Shown here one piece after another: positions 53,828 to 64,000 of a DNA stretch of 64,000 nucleotides. The stretch comes from Arctopsyche grandis. Its lineage: Eukaryota; Arthropoda; Insecta; Trichoptera; Hydropsychidae. Each line of letters opens with the position of its first letter. Position 1 is the stretch's first letter. The stretch is from NCBI RefSeq assembly GCF_051622035.1, contig NC_135364.1, positions 23,496,001 to 23,560,000 on the forward strand, read 5' to 3'. Under the pieces are notes generated by a model, which was not told the origin of the DNA, made no database searches, and saw only the letters and a list, made by a program, of their open reading frames with translations. The position numbers and the translations under genes were made by a program.

Positions 53828-54257
53828 TTACCAGGAAGGCCTAACAGGTAAGCCTCAATGCGCCCTTCAAGACAGTTAATTACAAACATTTCAGCATTTT
53901 TTATTACATAAATCGCTGTATTTGGAGAGGCTAAAGAATACGAAATTACCAATTAAATTATTAATAAATTAATCCATAGAGACATTTATGGATTGAGACT
54001 TGTACATACATTTTTACATATTGTACATACATATGTACATTAAATTCAGATATTTGCCAATTTGTTTTTGCCAATTTGATTAAATAACCGTTTCAACAAT
54101 GAAATCACATAAATTGCCAAATTCTGATAGGAAACGATCAAGTTGGAGTCACAAATATCTAAGTCTGACTAGCAGCATTAAATATTAGCACGGCATCGAA
54201 CCCGCTAACCTCTCGGTGAAACATAAACGCAACCACCAAGCCATTTTTCTGGCTATA
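53828..54257 (-). mobile_element. tRNA-derived SINE
   Basis: Starts TACCAGGAAGGCCTAACAGG (complement of the tail), carries the shared body, and ends in a worn tRNA-like head. Confidence 0.72.
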
Positions 54258-54259
54258 TA

Positions 54260-55325
54260 TCTACATTATATATATATGTATGTCAATACTCATAAAATCC
54301 CACTGATTATTTTCAAATTTTGATTTGAAGGTTGGTTCGTAGGTTCTGCTTTTAATTATGTTTGCGTTGATTCAATGAAAGGTTATTGAACGCTATTATA
54401 ATACAAGTTGTACACAATTTGTGAAGAATAGTGGGTAAAATAAATAAGGACATCTATACGTGAAGTTCGTGGGCTCATATTGATTGAGACAAATTTATCA
54501 GCAAAGTCGCTAGATTACTGTTTCTTATTATTAAATAAAATAAATAAATAAATAATTTAAATACACGAACATATGTGAATACGTGTACATAGTTAAAAAT
54601 GCTTGAAATTTAATTTTCAAATTTATAATTTTATTTGTATGTTAAAAATTTTAATGGATTATAAATAAATACATTCAATCTTTCACTAGTGACATTTTGT
54701 GTTTAAAATGATATAAGGCACATATTTCTCAATAAATATTCGATTTTAAAACATTCAAATGTACATACATATGTACGTCAGGAGTTTTTTGATGTCATGT
54801 TTTACGTTAAAATACGTCATTTTGACCTCCTGACATTTCATAAAATTTGTAAGTATTTCGGGTATTTTTGTATTCAGATTAAAGGTATATATACTCAAGA
54901 AAGTTGTCAATCAATTTTATTTTCAAAATAATTAAAGGGACATGAAAAAAATAACGAATTTCTCAAAAAAAGGACCCATTGCGACCAAAACGGCGACTTG
55001 GAATTCTCATTTATCAGTCAAAACTTATCATAATCGACACAAATTAACTTCAATAGGTGAATATTAAGCGTTTATTTTGTTTTTAAATAGTTAAAAAGTC
55101 GAAACTATCCTTGAAAAAGAGATTTATAAAAAAAACTACTTTTTTGAAATTTTTGTTGTCATAAATCGATTGGTTGGAGGCACAAGACATTGTTTAAAAT
55201 CAATGAATTTTTTTACTGAACATTTCATTGATACAAAGAAAGTTTTCCACTTGGCCCATCAATAAAAATTGAAAATGTGCGTTTTTCGTTCGGGTTCACT
55301 TTATACATAAACATTAAAATCTTAA
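54260..55325. other. AT-rich sequence with one small inverted repeat
   Basis: GTCAGGAG (54778-54785) and CTCCTGAC (about 54828-54835) close a 58-base hairpin containing paired TGTCA/TACGTCA motifs. Otherwise nothing recognised. Confidence 0.45.
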
Positions 55326-55326
55326 T

Positions 55327-55711
55327 ACATATGTATTTAAAAATGAATGTCTGTTTGTCTGTCTCTCTCGTAAAGGCTCCTAAACCACTAAACCGATTAC
55401 GATGAAACTTTCAGTATTTGATATATATATGTACATGTCCGGAAAGCTCACTGTGAAAAAAAATTGCCCAAAAACGGGGAAAAAAACGGGACAAATGGGA
55501 ATGAGTGGCATTGCAACGCAATAATTTCAAATGTTTTCACGTCGCGACCGGTTTTGTTAGGGTAAAATAAACAAACAATTGAATAATTTCAAATGTGTTC
55601 GCTTCCTGCATTTTTCCGACAAATGGGAACAGGAACGGGAACGGGAACAAGAACGGGAACGGTAATTGCATGCGTTATTGTGGCATTGCAACGCAAGCCG
55701 GTTTCAGCTAG
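55327..55711 (+). mobile_element. Helitron GTTCAGCTAG family
   Basis: AAAAATGAATGTCTGTTTGT at the left; a GGGAAC hexamer tract (55625-55663) before the CCGGTTTCAGCTAG end. Confidence 0.7.
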
Positions 55712-55834
55712 TAAGATAATATAATACTATAAATACTAAACAAGGGAAATAATAAGCGTATTAGTAGCTGTTAGAATAAACTTAAAATGTATCGTTAACG
55801 TAATACTATATATGAAGAAATTTTTACATATATA

Positions 55835-56213
55835 TACCAGGAAGGCCTCTCCTGGCCAATTCCAAATTACAATTACAATGCAGTAACAATATTACAAGTC
55901 GTTGAATTACGAAGCACTGAAAAACTCGCAAATTAACGAGACATCTACGAATCGTACATTAATTTTATTGTACATTAATCATATTCAAATAGTGGTGACA
56001 TAGTAGGTAGGGAGGATTTTTAGCCAATTTTTAAATCGGAACCATTTCAACAATGAAATCAGACCTGCAGTCACAAACATCCAAGTCTGCCCAGCAGCAC
56101 TACAGATGTACTCAGAAAAATAATTTTCAATCGAGGTCAGCTCATGGGATCGAATCCGGTGCCTCTCGACACTAAGCAGAAGCTTAACGACCGAGCTATG
56201 CTGCTGGCTAAAT
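55835..56213 (-). mobile_element. tRNA-derived SINE, TAGCTCGG head
   Basis: On the minus strand AGCCAGCAGCATAGCTCGGT (A-box TAGCTCGG) and GGATTCGATCCCATGAG (B-box) are well kept, with shared body and CCTTCCTGGTA tail. Confidence 0.78.
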
Positions 56214-56369
56214 TATATTACACCAATATATTCACAGATTTGCATTTATCAAAATGTTATTGATGTGGATTTCTGAAATAAACTACTGCATACATCTTTA
56301 TATATACATATGTATATGATTCGAAATGTTTGAAAGATTTATTGAATAAAATTAAAATTTGTGTAGGGC

Positions 56370-57300
56370 ACTTCGTGATGCTGCATCGCGCTCACCACTT
56401 TGCCGTTTCAACGTTCACGAGAGCAAAACCGAAATGCAAATACGGCGCGAAGATGAATTATTCGCGAGTGCGAAAAATGGAATCATATATCAAACGAGAG
56501 GTAATTAAAATTCCCTTTTAAATACGGCACCCGGCCCCACCGCCCACCCTCTCGTTTTATTTACACGCATTTGAGGAAGGGGAGGGTGTACCGGCAATAT
56601 GGACAGTATGCCAGTGGGTCCCGGGGGTGTCATCAGTAATTTTGATGACAAGTGGATACCTACATAACTGGCAAAAACAAAATGTTCTGCGAATCCTTCC
56701 CAGTTCAATTCTGCGCAGTTGGTCGCGGTCATCGCAAATCCCTAACGGATCATTTAACCCTTTTCTTCTTCGCGATGCTGGCCGGCTTTACACCCTATTA
56801 TTAAAGCAATTTAACACGATCGGAAGCGTCCTCGCAACTCGCCTTATAAATATTTGTTTTTATGCGATTATTTATTTCGGGAATTGGCGTGTCGGCGAAA
56901 CAACGAGGCAGTGAATTTTCGACACTCATCCTTAACGCTTTTAATATTCACGGCAGGTAAAAACAGAACATGTTTTTGTGATAAAGCGATTGTACTTCAG
57001 AGACACTCGCACAAAGTTAAAACAGGGTTATAAAGTTTTATTTCCTTTGCCGTTTATATTTGAATTCAACGAAACGAAGGAAGGGAAAACTCGCTCCTCT
57101 CCCCCCCATCACGTGTGAGGATAACGCGCGAAAATGTAGGCGAAATAAAAAAAGGCTATATTACATTATGATGAAAAGCGTGGATCAAAATATTTTAACA
57201 TTATTTTTCAACAAGGTTTCCTTTTATGTTTTATGGAATGGAAGTGAAACAATTACGAAGGAAACAAATTAGATTATCATTGAAAAAATAGCCGAAGCCA
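56370..57300. other. Non-repetitive GC-balanced island, unassigned
   Basis: Contains TCATCAGTAATTTTGATGAC, an inverted-repeat motif, and several TAATTA-type sites. No exon pattern. Candidate conserved non-coding DNA. Confidence 0.4.
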
Positions 57301-57379
57301 TTAAGATTTACAAAAAAAAATTGGCCCTTCCAAATTAAACCTTTTTACAAGGCTCTTCTAAGGTTTGCTTCGCAAACGA

Positions 57380-58270
57380 TTCAGTAACTTTTCCTGTAGC
57401 CTTCCGATCGTTTTGAAACTTTGCCATTTTGCACGCTTTGGTCAACGATTGAAATTTAAATCGATTCTAATAGTTCGATGGTGAAAAACAATCATAATAA
57501 ACTATTCTAAATTTGAAATATTGGTGACGTTTAATAGATAGTAACCTTATATAAATATTACCCCTATTTATTTCCCACTGCCTTTTTACAAGGTATGCTT
57601 TGACTCACTATCTTCGAGAAGAATTATTGCCATTTCCAAATATTTATTTGGAGTATTAAAGAGAAGAATTGACAACCCTTCGATTTTATTGGAACTTAAA
57701 TTTTGGGCGCCTGAATGCGGTAGAGCTTTGCGTCATCGTATACTTTTCCAGCCTATTTCAACCCAACCTAATAAACACTTCTAAATTCTCGTAATTTTCG
57801 AAGACGGTGACGTTTAATAGATTATATGTTTGAATTTATAACCTTATATGTTTGAATTTCCGCTACCCAATCGTCTTGTCAGATTTGAATTGTTTAAATG
57901 TCTATAACTTTATCGTTTTCACACTATATATTATAAAATTTGCATTATAGGCTCTCATATATGTATATTTTTACTTCACTCATAGGCTTATATATTGAAT
58001 GTTAAATTGTTTTTATTATTTACAAGCTTTTTACATACCTCCTTTACGTTTCACATGGCTTTCGTGTCAGTGGTAATTTTTATCTCTTATCCGATCGTTT
58101 TCATACTTTGCCATATTGCTCATTTTGGTCATCAATACACGTTAATGTATCGTCTGCCATTACGTTGGAGATAAAATATCGTATACAACGCGTTTTAAAC
58201 ACGCGGAAAGTAAATCCCCCTGACGTTTAATAAGCGTTCGTCCCGTATCTTCCAACCTGTTCGCCTTGAT
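57380..58270 (+). repeat. Repeat family I
   Basis: Matches 13030-13340 (GTTTTGAAACTTTGCCATTT; AAATTTAAATCGATTC; TTTTCACACTATATATTATA). A second, weaker block starts near 58095 (GATCGTTTTCATACTTTGCC), suggesting a tandem or split copy. Confidence 0.5.
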
Positions 58271-58689
58271 ATGGCGATATAAGATTTTTATTAACTTCAC
58301 TCTGTAAGTTCAGTGACACTACTTCCTGTCAAAAAATTGTGGTTTGATTTTGAACCACTTCCACTCCTCAAGTCACTTTTATATCTTATAGATATGCGGG
58401 AGTGAGTTAATATTGAAGTAAGTCAATGAATTTGTTAACGAATTTTTATTGTTAACGAACTCATTAAAAATTACATCACAATCTTGTTTCAGATCGAGGC
58501 GATGACAGCTAGCTATCCAAACGTGGCTTTCTACCGCCCCATTTACAACTCACAGACGAAGCAGTTAAACAGTTATTTGTTTATTTAATATAAAATTGCT
58601 AATTAAAACATACAACCAATAATAAAATAACAAATTAAAATTAATAACTATAATACATCGTACATATGCATTTTAAGTATTATAATTAG

Positions 58690-59245
58690 ATCTTTCACGG
58701 AGTTATCCACTAACGCCCTTCAAGAAGGCATTAATGTTATTAGCACCTCTAATGTTTACAGGAAGGGGATTATAGATTTGAACATCCCTGTGGAAAAAAC
58801 CTGCAGTTCTTGCTCTCTTAACTCTACCCATAATTAATTTATTCTTATTTCTAGTCTAATTGTGATTAGGCATATCTCTATCCGATTATGCATATTTCTA
58901 ACTATGTAATTATTAAAATATCTAGGTAATAGATTATTAGTACTTAAGCTTATATATGTACTTAAGTGCTTAATTTAAGACAATTTTTAATATACAACCA
59001 TTCCAATCATCTAACATACTCTTAACATTCTTACGTTTCCTCACATTTAAAATTGCGTGCATTGCCCTATTTTGCACTTTTTGTAGTCTATCAATGCTCA
59101 ATTCACTAAATAGATTGAGCCTTGTTGCGCAATACACAGTATGAGGCTGTACAATACAATTATTATATTTTAATATTTTACTCTCTATACTTATTAAATT
59201 TCTTAATCTACAAAGTACACCAACTTTTATCGCCATTTTTTCACT
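58690..59245 (-). mobile_element. LINE fragment C, reverse-transcriptase C-terminus
   Basis: The minus frame 59236-58970 reads KVGVLCRLRNLI, ESKILKYNNCIV, DRLQKVQNRAMHAILNVRKR, the pattern of the post-RT region of jockey-like LINEs. It continues in broken frames to about 58690. Confidence 0.72.
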
Positions 59246-59291
59246 ATATCTATGTATAATCTGCGTACACTTTAAAATTTAACAATCTAAT

Positions 59292-59500
59292 ATATAATTT
59301 TGAAAGAGACTTTGTATGTATGTAACTATGTAATGTTTGAGTGGTAGAATCCATTACGTTTAATTTAATAAAAAAACAATTGAATATTGAAATAAATTTA
59401 TATAAAATAAAACTATTCAAATTTATTAAAATTTTCACTATTAGATTAGCCATGTTTAAGCGGTTTATATTATAAATAACGAGCAGAGCCGGGTAAATCT
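59292..59500 (+). mobile_element. Helitron-like family D
   Basis: TAATTTTGAAAGAGACTTTG to GAGCAGAGCCGGGTAAA. The terminal GCGAAGC hairpin is mutated here. Confidence 0.65.
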
Positions 59501-59540
59501 ATAACAGTAAATATTTTCACCCTCGATTATTCTTAGTTAA

Positions 59541-60330
59541 TCTGCTAAGTATGTCATCATCATCATCATCTTCAGCCGTTCACCATCCACTGATGGATGA
59601 AGGCTTCTCCAACACGCTTCCACTCATCTCTGTTTTGCGTAACTCTCATCCACCTCATCTAATTTCATCTACCCATCTTCTCTGTGGTCTTCCATTTACC
59701 CTTTTGCATTCTCTCGGGTATCAATCTAGCACTTCTTTTGTCCACCTTTCGTCCATTCTTCTAGCCACGTGGCCCACCCATTGCCATTTCAATCTCTTTA
59801 CTCTATCTACTATGTCCACTACCCTTGTCCTACTTCTCACCTACTTGTTTCGCTTCCTGTATTTCCTCGTTATGCCGAACATATAGCGTTTCATACTTCT
59901 TTGAGTGAATTGGACTTTGTGTAGCATCTTGGCATTCAATGTATAAGTTTCACATCCATATATCATCACTGGTAAAACGAATTGATCGAAGATCTTTTTC
60001 TTCAGGCAGAGTGGCATTTTTGATTTAAAAACAACATACATTCGTTCAAATGCACTCCATCCTAATTTCATACGTCTCTTTATTTCTTCTTCTTTATTAC
60101 CAGAAATGTCTATTATTTGACCCAAATAAAAATAATTATTTACGTCTACTAATGTATCATTTAATAAAATGATATTAGCCATGCAATAACTATTGAAAAT
60201 TAGGTTAAGCATGTATTCGGAATAGAATAATCTACTATTTGAGCACTTTTTCTTACAGATATTTTCGATTTGTTTTAATAATGAATACTTTGAAATCAAT
60301 ACTTTGATACAGTCGGAAAGTCTATCAATG
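59541..60330 (-). mobile_element. RTE-type LINE fragment
   Basis: Minus frame 60299-59841 carries FYLGQIIDISGNKEEEIKRR, KMPLCLKKKIFDQFVLPVMIYGCETYTLN and RSMKRYMFGITR, a well-known RTE signature. The remaining tail to 59541 encodes the conserved W-VGHVAR, WTKEV-like end in broken form. The same tail recurs at 38010-38255 and 62655-62895. Confidence 0.82.
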
Positions 60331-60839
60331 TTTGATTCTCGTATAAAAAATAAACAATCGGAAGAAAACTAACCGTTAGTTTATTTGTCTAGCATCGAAT
60401 CCACATCGGACGAAAATCGAATAAAAATCAAATCAATTTCTGTTTCATTTATGCTTTGGCCTCTTTCTTCCAATTTCCCGGCGCTTTGCTTTGTGGTTTG
60501 TTGTTGGATTATTTATATACCGTTGAGCAGCAAAGCGTATCCACAGAAGGAAACTAATTACACAAAAGTGTGTGTGAAAGGAGGAAAAATAAGACGCAAC
60601 CGAGGAAAACACGCACACAAATTTGTTTCCATTATATGTACATATGTTACATACATACATACATACATACGTATTATAAACACTTTGATAGAGTTTGTTC
60701 ATATCCCATTATAATCCAAGCATAACAATGATTTAACCTAATAATATAAATGATACAATATGTATAACAAATTTAGACCATCTATGTATGATTATACACA
60801 ATCTAATCCGGAAAAGCTTGTTTATCGACGATCATTTTT

Positions 60840-61640
60840 TCCCGAGGGCTCGCAGTAGCACACTGCATCATGAAAAGGACGTATCTCAAAATAAATGTTT
60901 TGTCACAATGTAGACCAATCATCCGTCACAAAGCCGGGACAGAATTGCGAACCTTTATTTGGTCGCAAAACAAATAAAACAATACAATCCACGGGTGTAT
61001 CGAGGATTCTCTGTGGGATTTCCTAGAGCGTTGAAGCCGCCCCTTTGTCGGTGCCTTGGCAACCCCTCGTGGGTCAACGTGAAGAGTTCACCGGGTCATC
61101 CGAGGGTCCTGAGAGCGCACAACGGGTCCGACAAAATAATAAACCGAAATCTATTTACAGAGGACGAGGATGATGTTAATATAATCCACTCTTGTGTACA
61201 TTGGCCCAGGAGGTGGAGGATAGTAATTTTCTTAAGGTTTCACAGTACAACTTAAAGCGGCGCACGTTGTTCAAATGTATGCCATTATTTAGATTGAATC
61301 TTCTAGTTTCTGTGGTGCTATTTTCGAATTAATAAATTAAATGCTTCCATGATAAATTCGGGTTTGTTGCAGTCGGTCGCGCGAAGTAGTCATCATGCGT
61401 GGCGTGCATGTTAGGGCAATAACACTTCAGCGGCCGGTTACGACCCCCAAATGAAAACCCTCGTGTCCTACTGCACTTAGCACTGCTCTCGTTTAACCCC
61501 TCAGCATATCTTATTTGCATTACATTGTGCCAGAATTTGCCCCCGTTGCGACGAAATTACACGACAGAGTTGCACTTCTGCGAAGTTGCATGCGCGAGAT
61601 TGTCTCTGATGATAATTAAAAATTTGACGTTGACATTTTA
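60840..61640. other. Non-repetitive GC-balanced island, unassigned
   Basis: CpG-containing unique sequence with no exon pattern in any frame. Candidate conserved non-coding DNA. Confidence 0.4.
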
Positions 61641-62231
61641 CACGGCATTTTGTAATACAATTATATAACTCGGATTATTTTCTAACTGGGTACCTCTCAG
61701 TTTCTAGCAATGTAAAAATCTAGTGATAGTATAAGGATTATTAAATAGATAGAGTATTTTTTATTAGTATTTCACAACTGTTATTCGCATCAATATTTTT
61801 GCGACAAGGACTACGGAGTGCGATATTTGAAGTCATCGATGGAATATTTGTAAGGCTGGGAGATGATGACGACGATGTAATGTCAGAACAAGTAGAAAAA
61901 CTTTTCATCCAAACCCAATAAAACGTATGTGCAGCAGAATAGACTAGTGATTAGCATTATGTTTACTTGATGAGTGCGTGCATTCGCACGGCACATTTCA
62001 GGTATTATTTCCTATCGCATGCGCGCTTTATGTGTTCATGCGTTGTTGTTTATTTTGTACTTGGTTATGTACAGTGTGGTTTTTTTTTTATTAGAACAGT
62101 GATATGCGGTTGTTCTTGTGCGATATTCATAAACAACCGTCTCCTTCTCCGACGAAAGGGTCTCTTAGACTGTATTCATTGGAGGGGTGGTGGCCTCATG
62201 TTGAGGGCTTTAAGGGTCAAATTCCTTGACC

Positions 62232-62620
62232 TTTAAAGTGGGCTTAGTGGTTAGCATATAATGCTTTGAACAAATTGGTCACGGGTTCATATCCCACTGG
62301 TTTCTGTTGGTCAGACCTTGGATTTGTGACTCCAGGTTAATCGTTTCCTATCAGAGTTTGCCAATTAATCTGGTTTTCATTGAAACGGTTCCAACAAATC
62401 GACAATATTATCCATTTTCTTGCAAATCTTGAGTTTTTAGCAATCTCCGATTTCGTTGAATTGTATAAAATGCTGCAAATTTACACATTTGACCATAAAT
62501 GTAATTTACTTTATATAATAATACTTTTATCAAATGTAAAATATTTCTGGCTAGAGAGGCGCATTGGGGTTACCCGTTGTTAGGCCTTCCTGGTATAAAT
62601 AAAAAAATAAAGAAATAAAA
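62232..62620 (+). mobile_element. tRNA-derived SINE, TGGTTAGCATATAATGC head
   Basis: AGTGGTTAGCATATAATGC, GGTCACGGGTTCATATCCCA (B-box with two changes), shared body, and GCGCATTGGGGTTACCCG tail then AAATAAAAAAATA. A separate head scrap lies at 61930-61960. Confidence 0.75.
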
Positions 62621-62654
62621 TATTTAAACTGACATATGTATACTGCTGGTTATA

Positions 62655-62895
62655 GTAGTTACGAGTGATGAGTGTTGAAGAGAGTGGGTCACGCAATTAG
62701 AAGAAAGAACAATAGATGTATGAAAGAAGTGCTCAAATGGTACCCGAGATAATGTAAAAGGGTGCCAGAAAGGCTATGGAAGAAATTAGTAGATGCAATT
62801 AGAAGAATTTGTGGGATGAGAGTTGCCCAAAATGAGAGGTGTTTGAGAGGTTTTCGTCCAGTATTAGGTGGCAAATGGCTATAAACGACAATAAC
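62655..62895 (+). mobile_element. RTE-type LINE 3' tail
   Basis: AATGGTACCCGAGATAATGTAAAAGGGTGCC-type sequence, AAGAATTTGTGGGATGAG and TTTTCGTCCAGTATTAGG are the sense counterparts of the RTE end. Frameshifted. Confidence 0.65.
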
Positions 62896-62999
62896 TACAA
62901 ATAGAGTGAATGAGTGACTGAATTAAAAAAAAATAACATTGGCAGTTAGAATTTTGTTGAAAATAGCACGAATTTCGAATACAAAACATTTGTGGAGGC

Positions 63000-63590
63000 G
63001 AATCGAGGGGAATGTTTGCCATTTTTTTTTAGATACAACGGTGGATCTATAATATAAATACATACATACATATATATTTATGTATGTAATTGTATACGAT
63101 AAGCCTATCTCGATCACACACAAAAGCATACCCGTGAATAAATACCGTTTGTAATCTGCGACACTGCTCATTCGTAATATCAAAGCGGTACGTAAACGTA
63201 ATAAATGCTGGCCGCTCGTTTTTTACACCCTCGTGAATAAAGTTACACGAAATTATGCCCGGTGATAAGTTAGGTAAAAAAAGTCTTGTCACAAAAATGT
63301 TTGCCCCTTTATTTTTCGGTGCACCGTGTTGTTCGTTTCAGTAAATAGCTGAAAAGCTCATTTCATATCCCATTAGTTCCCGTTGGCGCTCCCTCACCGG
63401 TTTTTTTAAATAATGCCTTAGTTTCAGGCGAAATTTTCATTCCCTTGCACAGATGTATGCTCACAATAAAGCTAAATGTAAATTTAGAAGCGGAAAAACA
63501 CTCACGGAATCAATTGCTACAGCCTTTTTACAATATATACATACATAGGTATATGTAATTGTGTACGTATGTGCATACAATTTTTTTACA
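63000..63590. other. Mixed unique sequence, nothing recognised
   Basis: GC-balanced around 63180-63490, flanked by ATACATAC simple repeats. No gene pattern. Confidence 0.4.
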
Positions 63591-63596
63591 TATACA

Positions 63597-63984
63597 TATA
63601 CCAGGCGTCTTCCTAGCCAATTACAAACAATGCAGCATTTTTATTACACAAGTCAATGAATTACGAGACACTGAAAACTCTTAATTAAGGAGACATCTAT
63701 GAATTTTACATAAATTTTATTGTACATTAATCATACTCAAATAGTGGTGGCATAGTAGGTAGGAAGGTTTTTAGCCAATTTAATCGGGAACCGTTTCAAC
63801 AATGAAATCACAGAAAATTGGCAAACTCTGATAGGAAACGATCAACCAGGAGTCACAAATATCCAGGTCTGACCAGCAGCACTACAATTCTTTTCAATTG
63901 AGGTCAGCTCATGGGATCAAACCCGGCGCCTCTCGGTGTTAGGCAAAAGAAGAAAAAAACGACTGAGCCATGCTGCTGGCTATA
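63597..63984 (-). mobile_element. tRNA-derived SINE, TAGCTCGG-type head
   Basis: Tail complement TACCAGGCGTCTTCCTAGCC, shared body, a B-box as GATCAAACCCGGCG and the AGCCAGCAGCATGGCTCAG head at the far end on the minus strand. Confidence 0.75.
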
Positions 63985-64000
63985 TGTTTCTTGATCTGTA

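Overview
The window is eukaryotic, almost certainly from an insect. It is AT-rich, its genes are split by short GT-AG introns, it encodes an insect-type chitooligosaccharide hexosaminidase, and its nidogen has no thyroglobulin type-1 module that I can see. The sequence does not fix the order. The many Helitron-like elements ending in CTAGT, the tRNA-derived SINEs and the RTE and jockey/CR1-like retrotransposon tails are compatible with several holometabolous groups.

Four genes are supported. (1) 2157-2218, minus: a first coding exon matching the conserved N-terminus of the general transcription factor TFIIE beta subunit; the rest lies beyond the left edge. (2) 13902-22523, plus: a complete 15-exon GH20 beta-N-acetylglucosaminidase of 605 residues, with a signal-peptide first exon and a second, in-phase alternative first exon (17388-17503) that would give a membrane-anchored form. 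(3) 23830-24540, minus: a complete 4-exon TMEM50-family membrane protein of 158 residues, tail to tail with the hexosaminidase. (4) 27690-36942, minus: a complete 8-exon nidogen (basement-membrane glycoprotein, 1450 residues) with NIDO, G2 beta-barrel, EGF and LDL-receptor YWTD regions and an unusual Arg/Glu/Pro repeat linker. All three complete genes keep the reading frame at every proposed junction. They share no pathway: one trims chitin or glycan chains, one is a small membrane protein, and one links laminin and collagen IV outside the cell.

The rest is mostly transposable-element sequence. It includes several Helitron-like families, one carrying a 1.5 kb GC-rich minisatellite built from GNA-loop mini-hairpins (9852-11807). 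There are foldback elements with 8-bp target duplications, Mutator-like foldbacks with 9-bp duplications in nidogen introns, a piggyBac-like MITE, several hAT remnants, two related LINE 3' ends sharing a covarying terminal hairpin, RTE tails, and about ten SINE copies of two head types.

From about 37.6 kb to the right edge I recognise no host gene. That half is repeats separated by five or six islands of non-repetitive, GC-balanced sequence (near 42.7, 46.5, 51.1, 56.4, 60.8 and 63.2 kb), which could be conserved non-coding DNA of a neighbouring gene.
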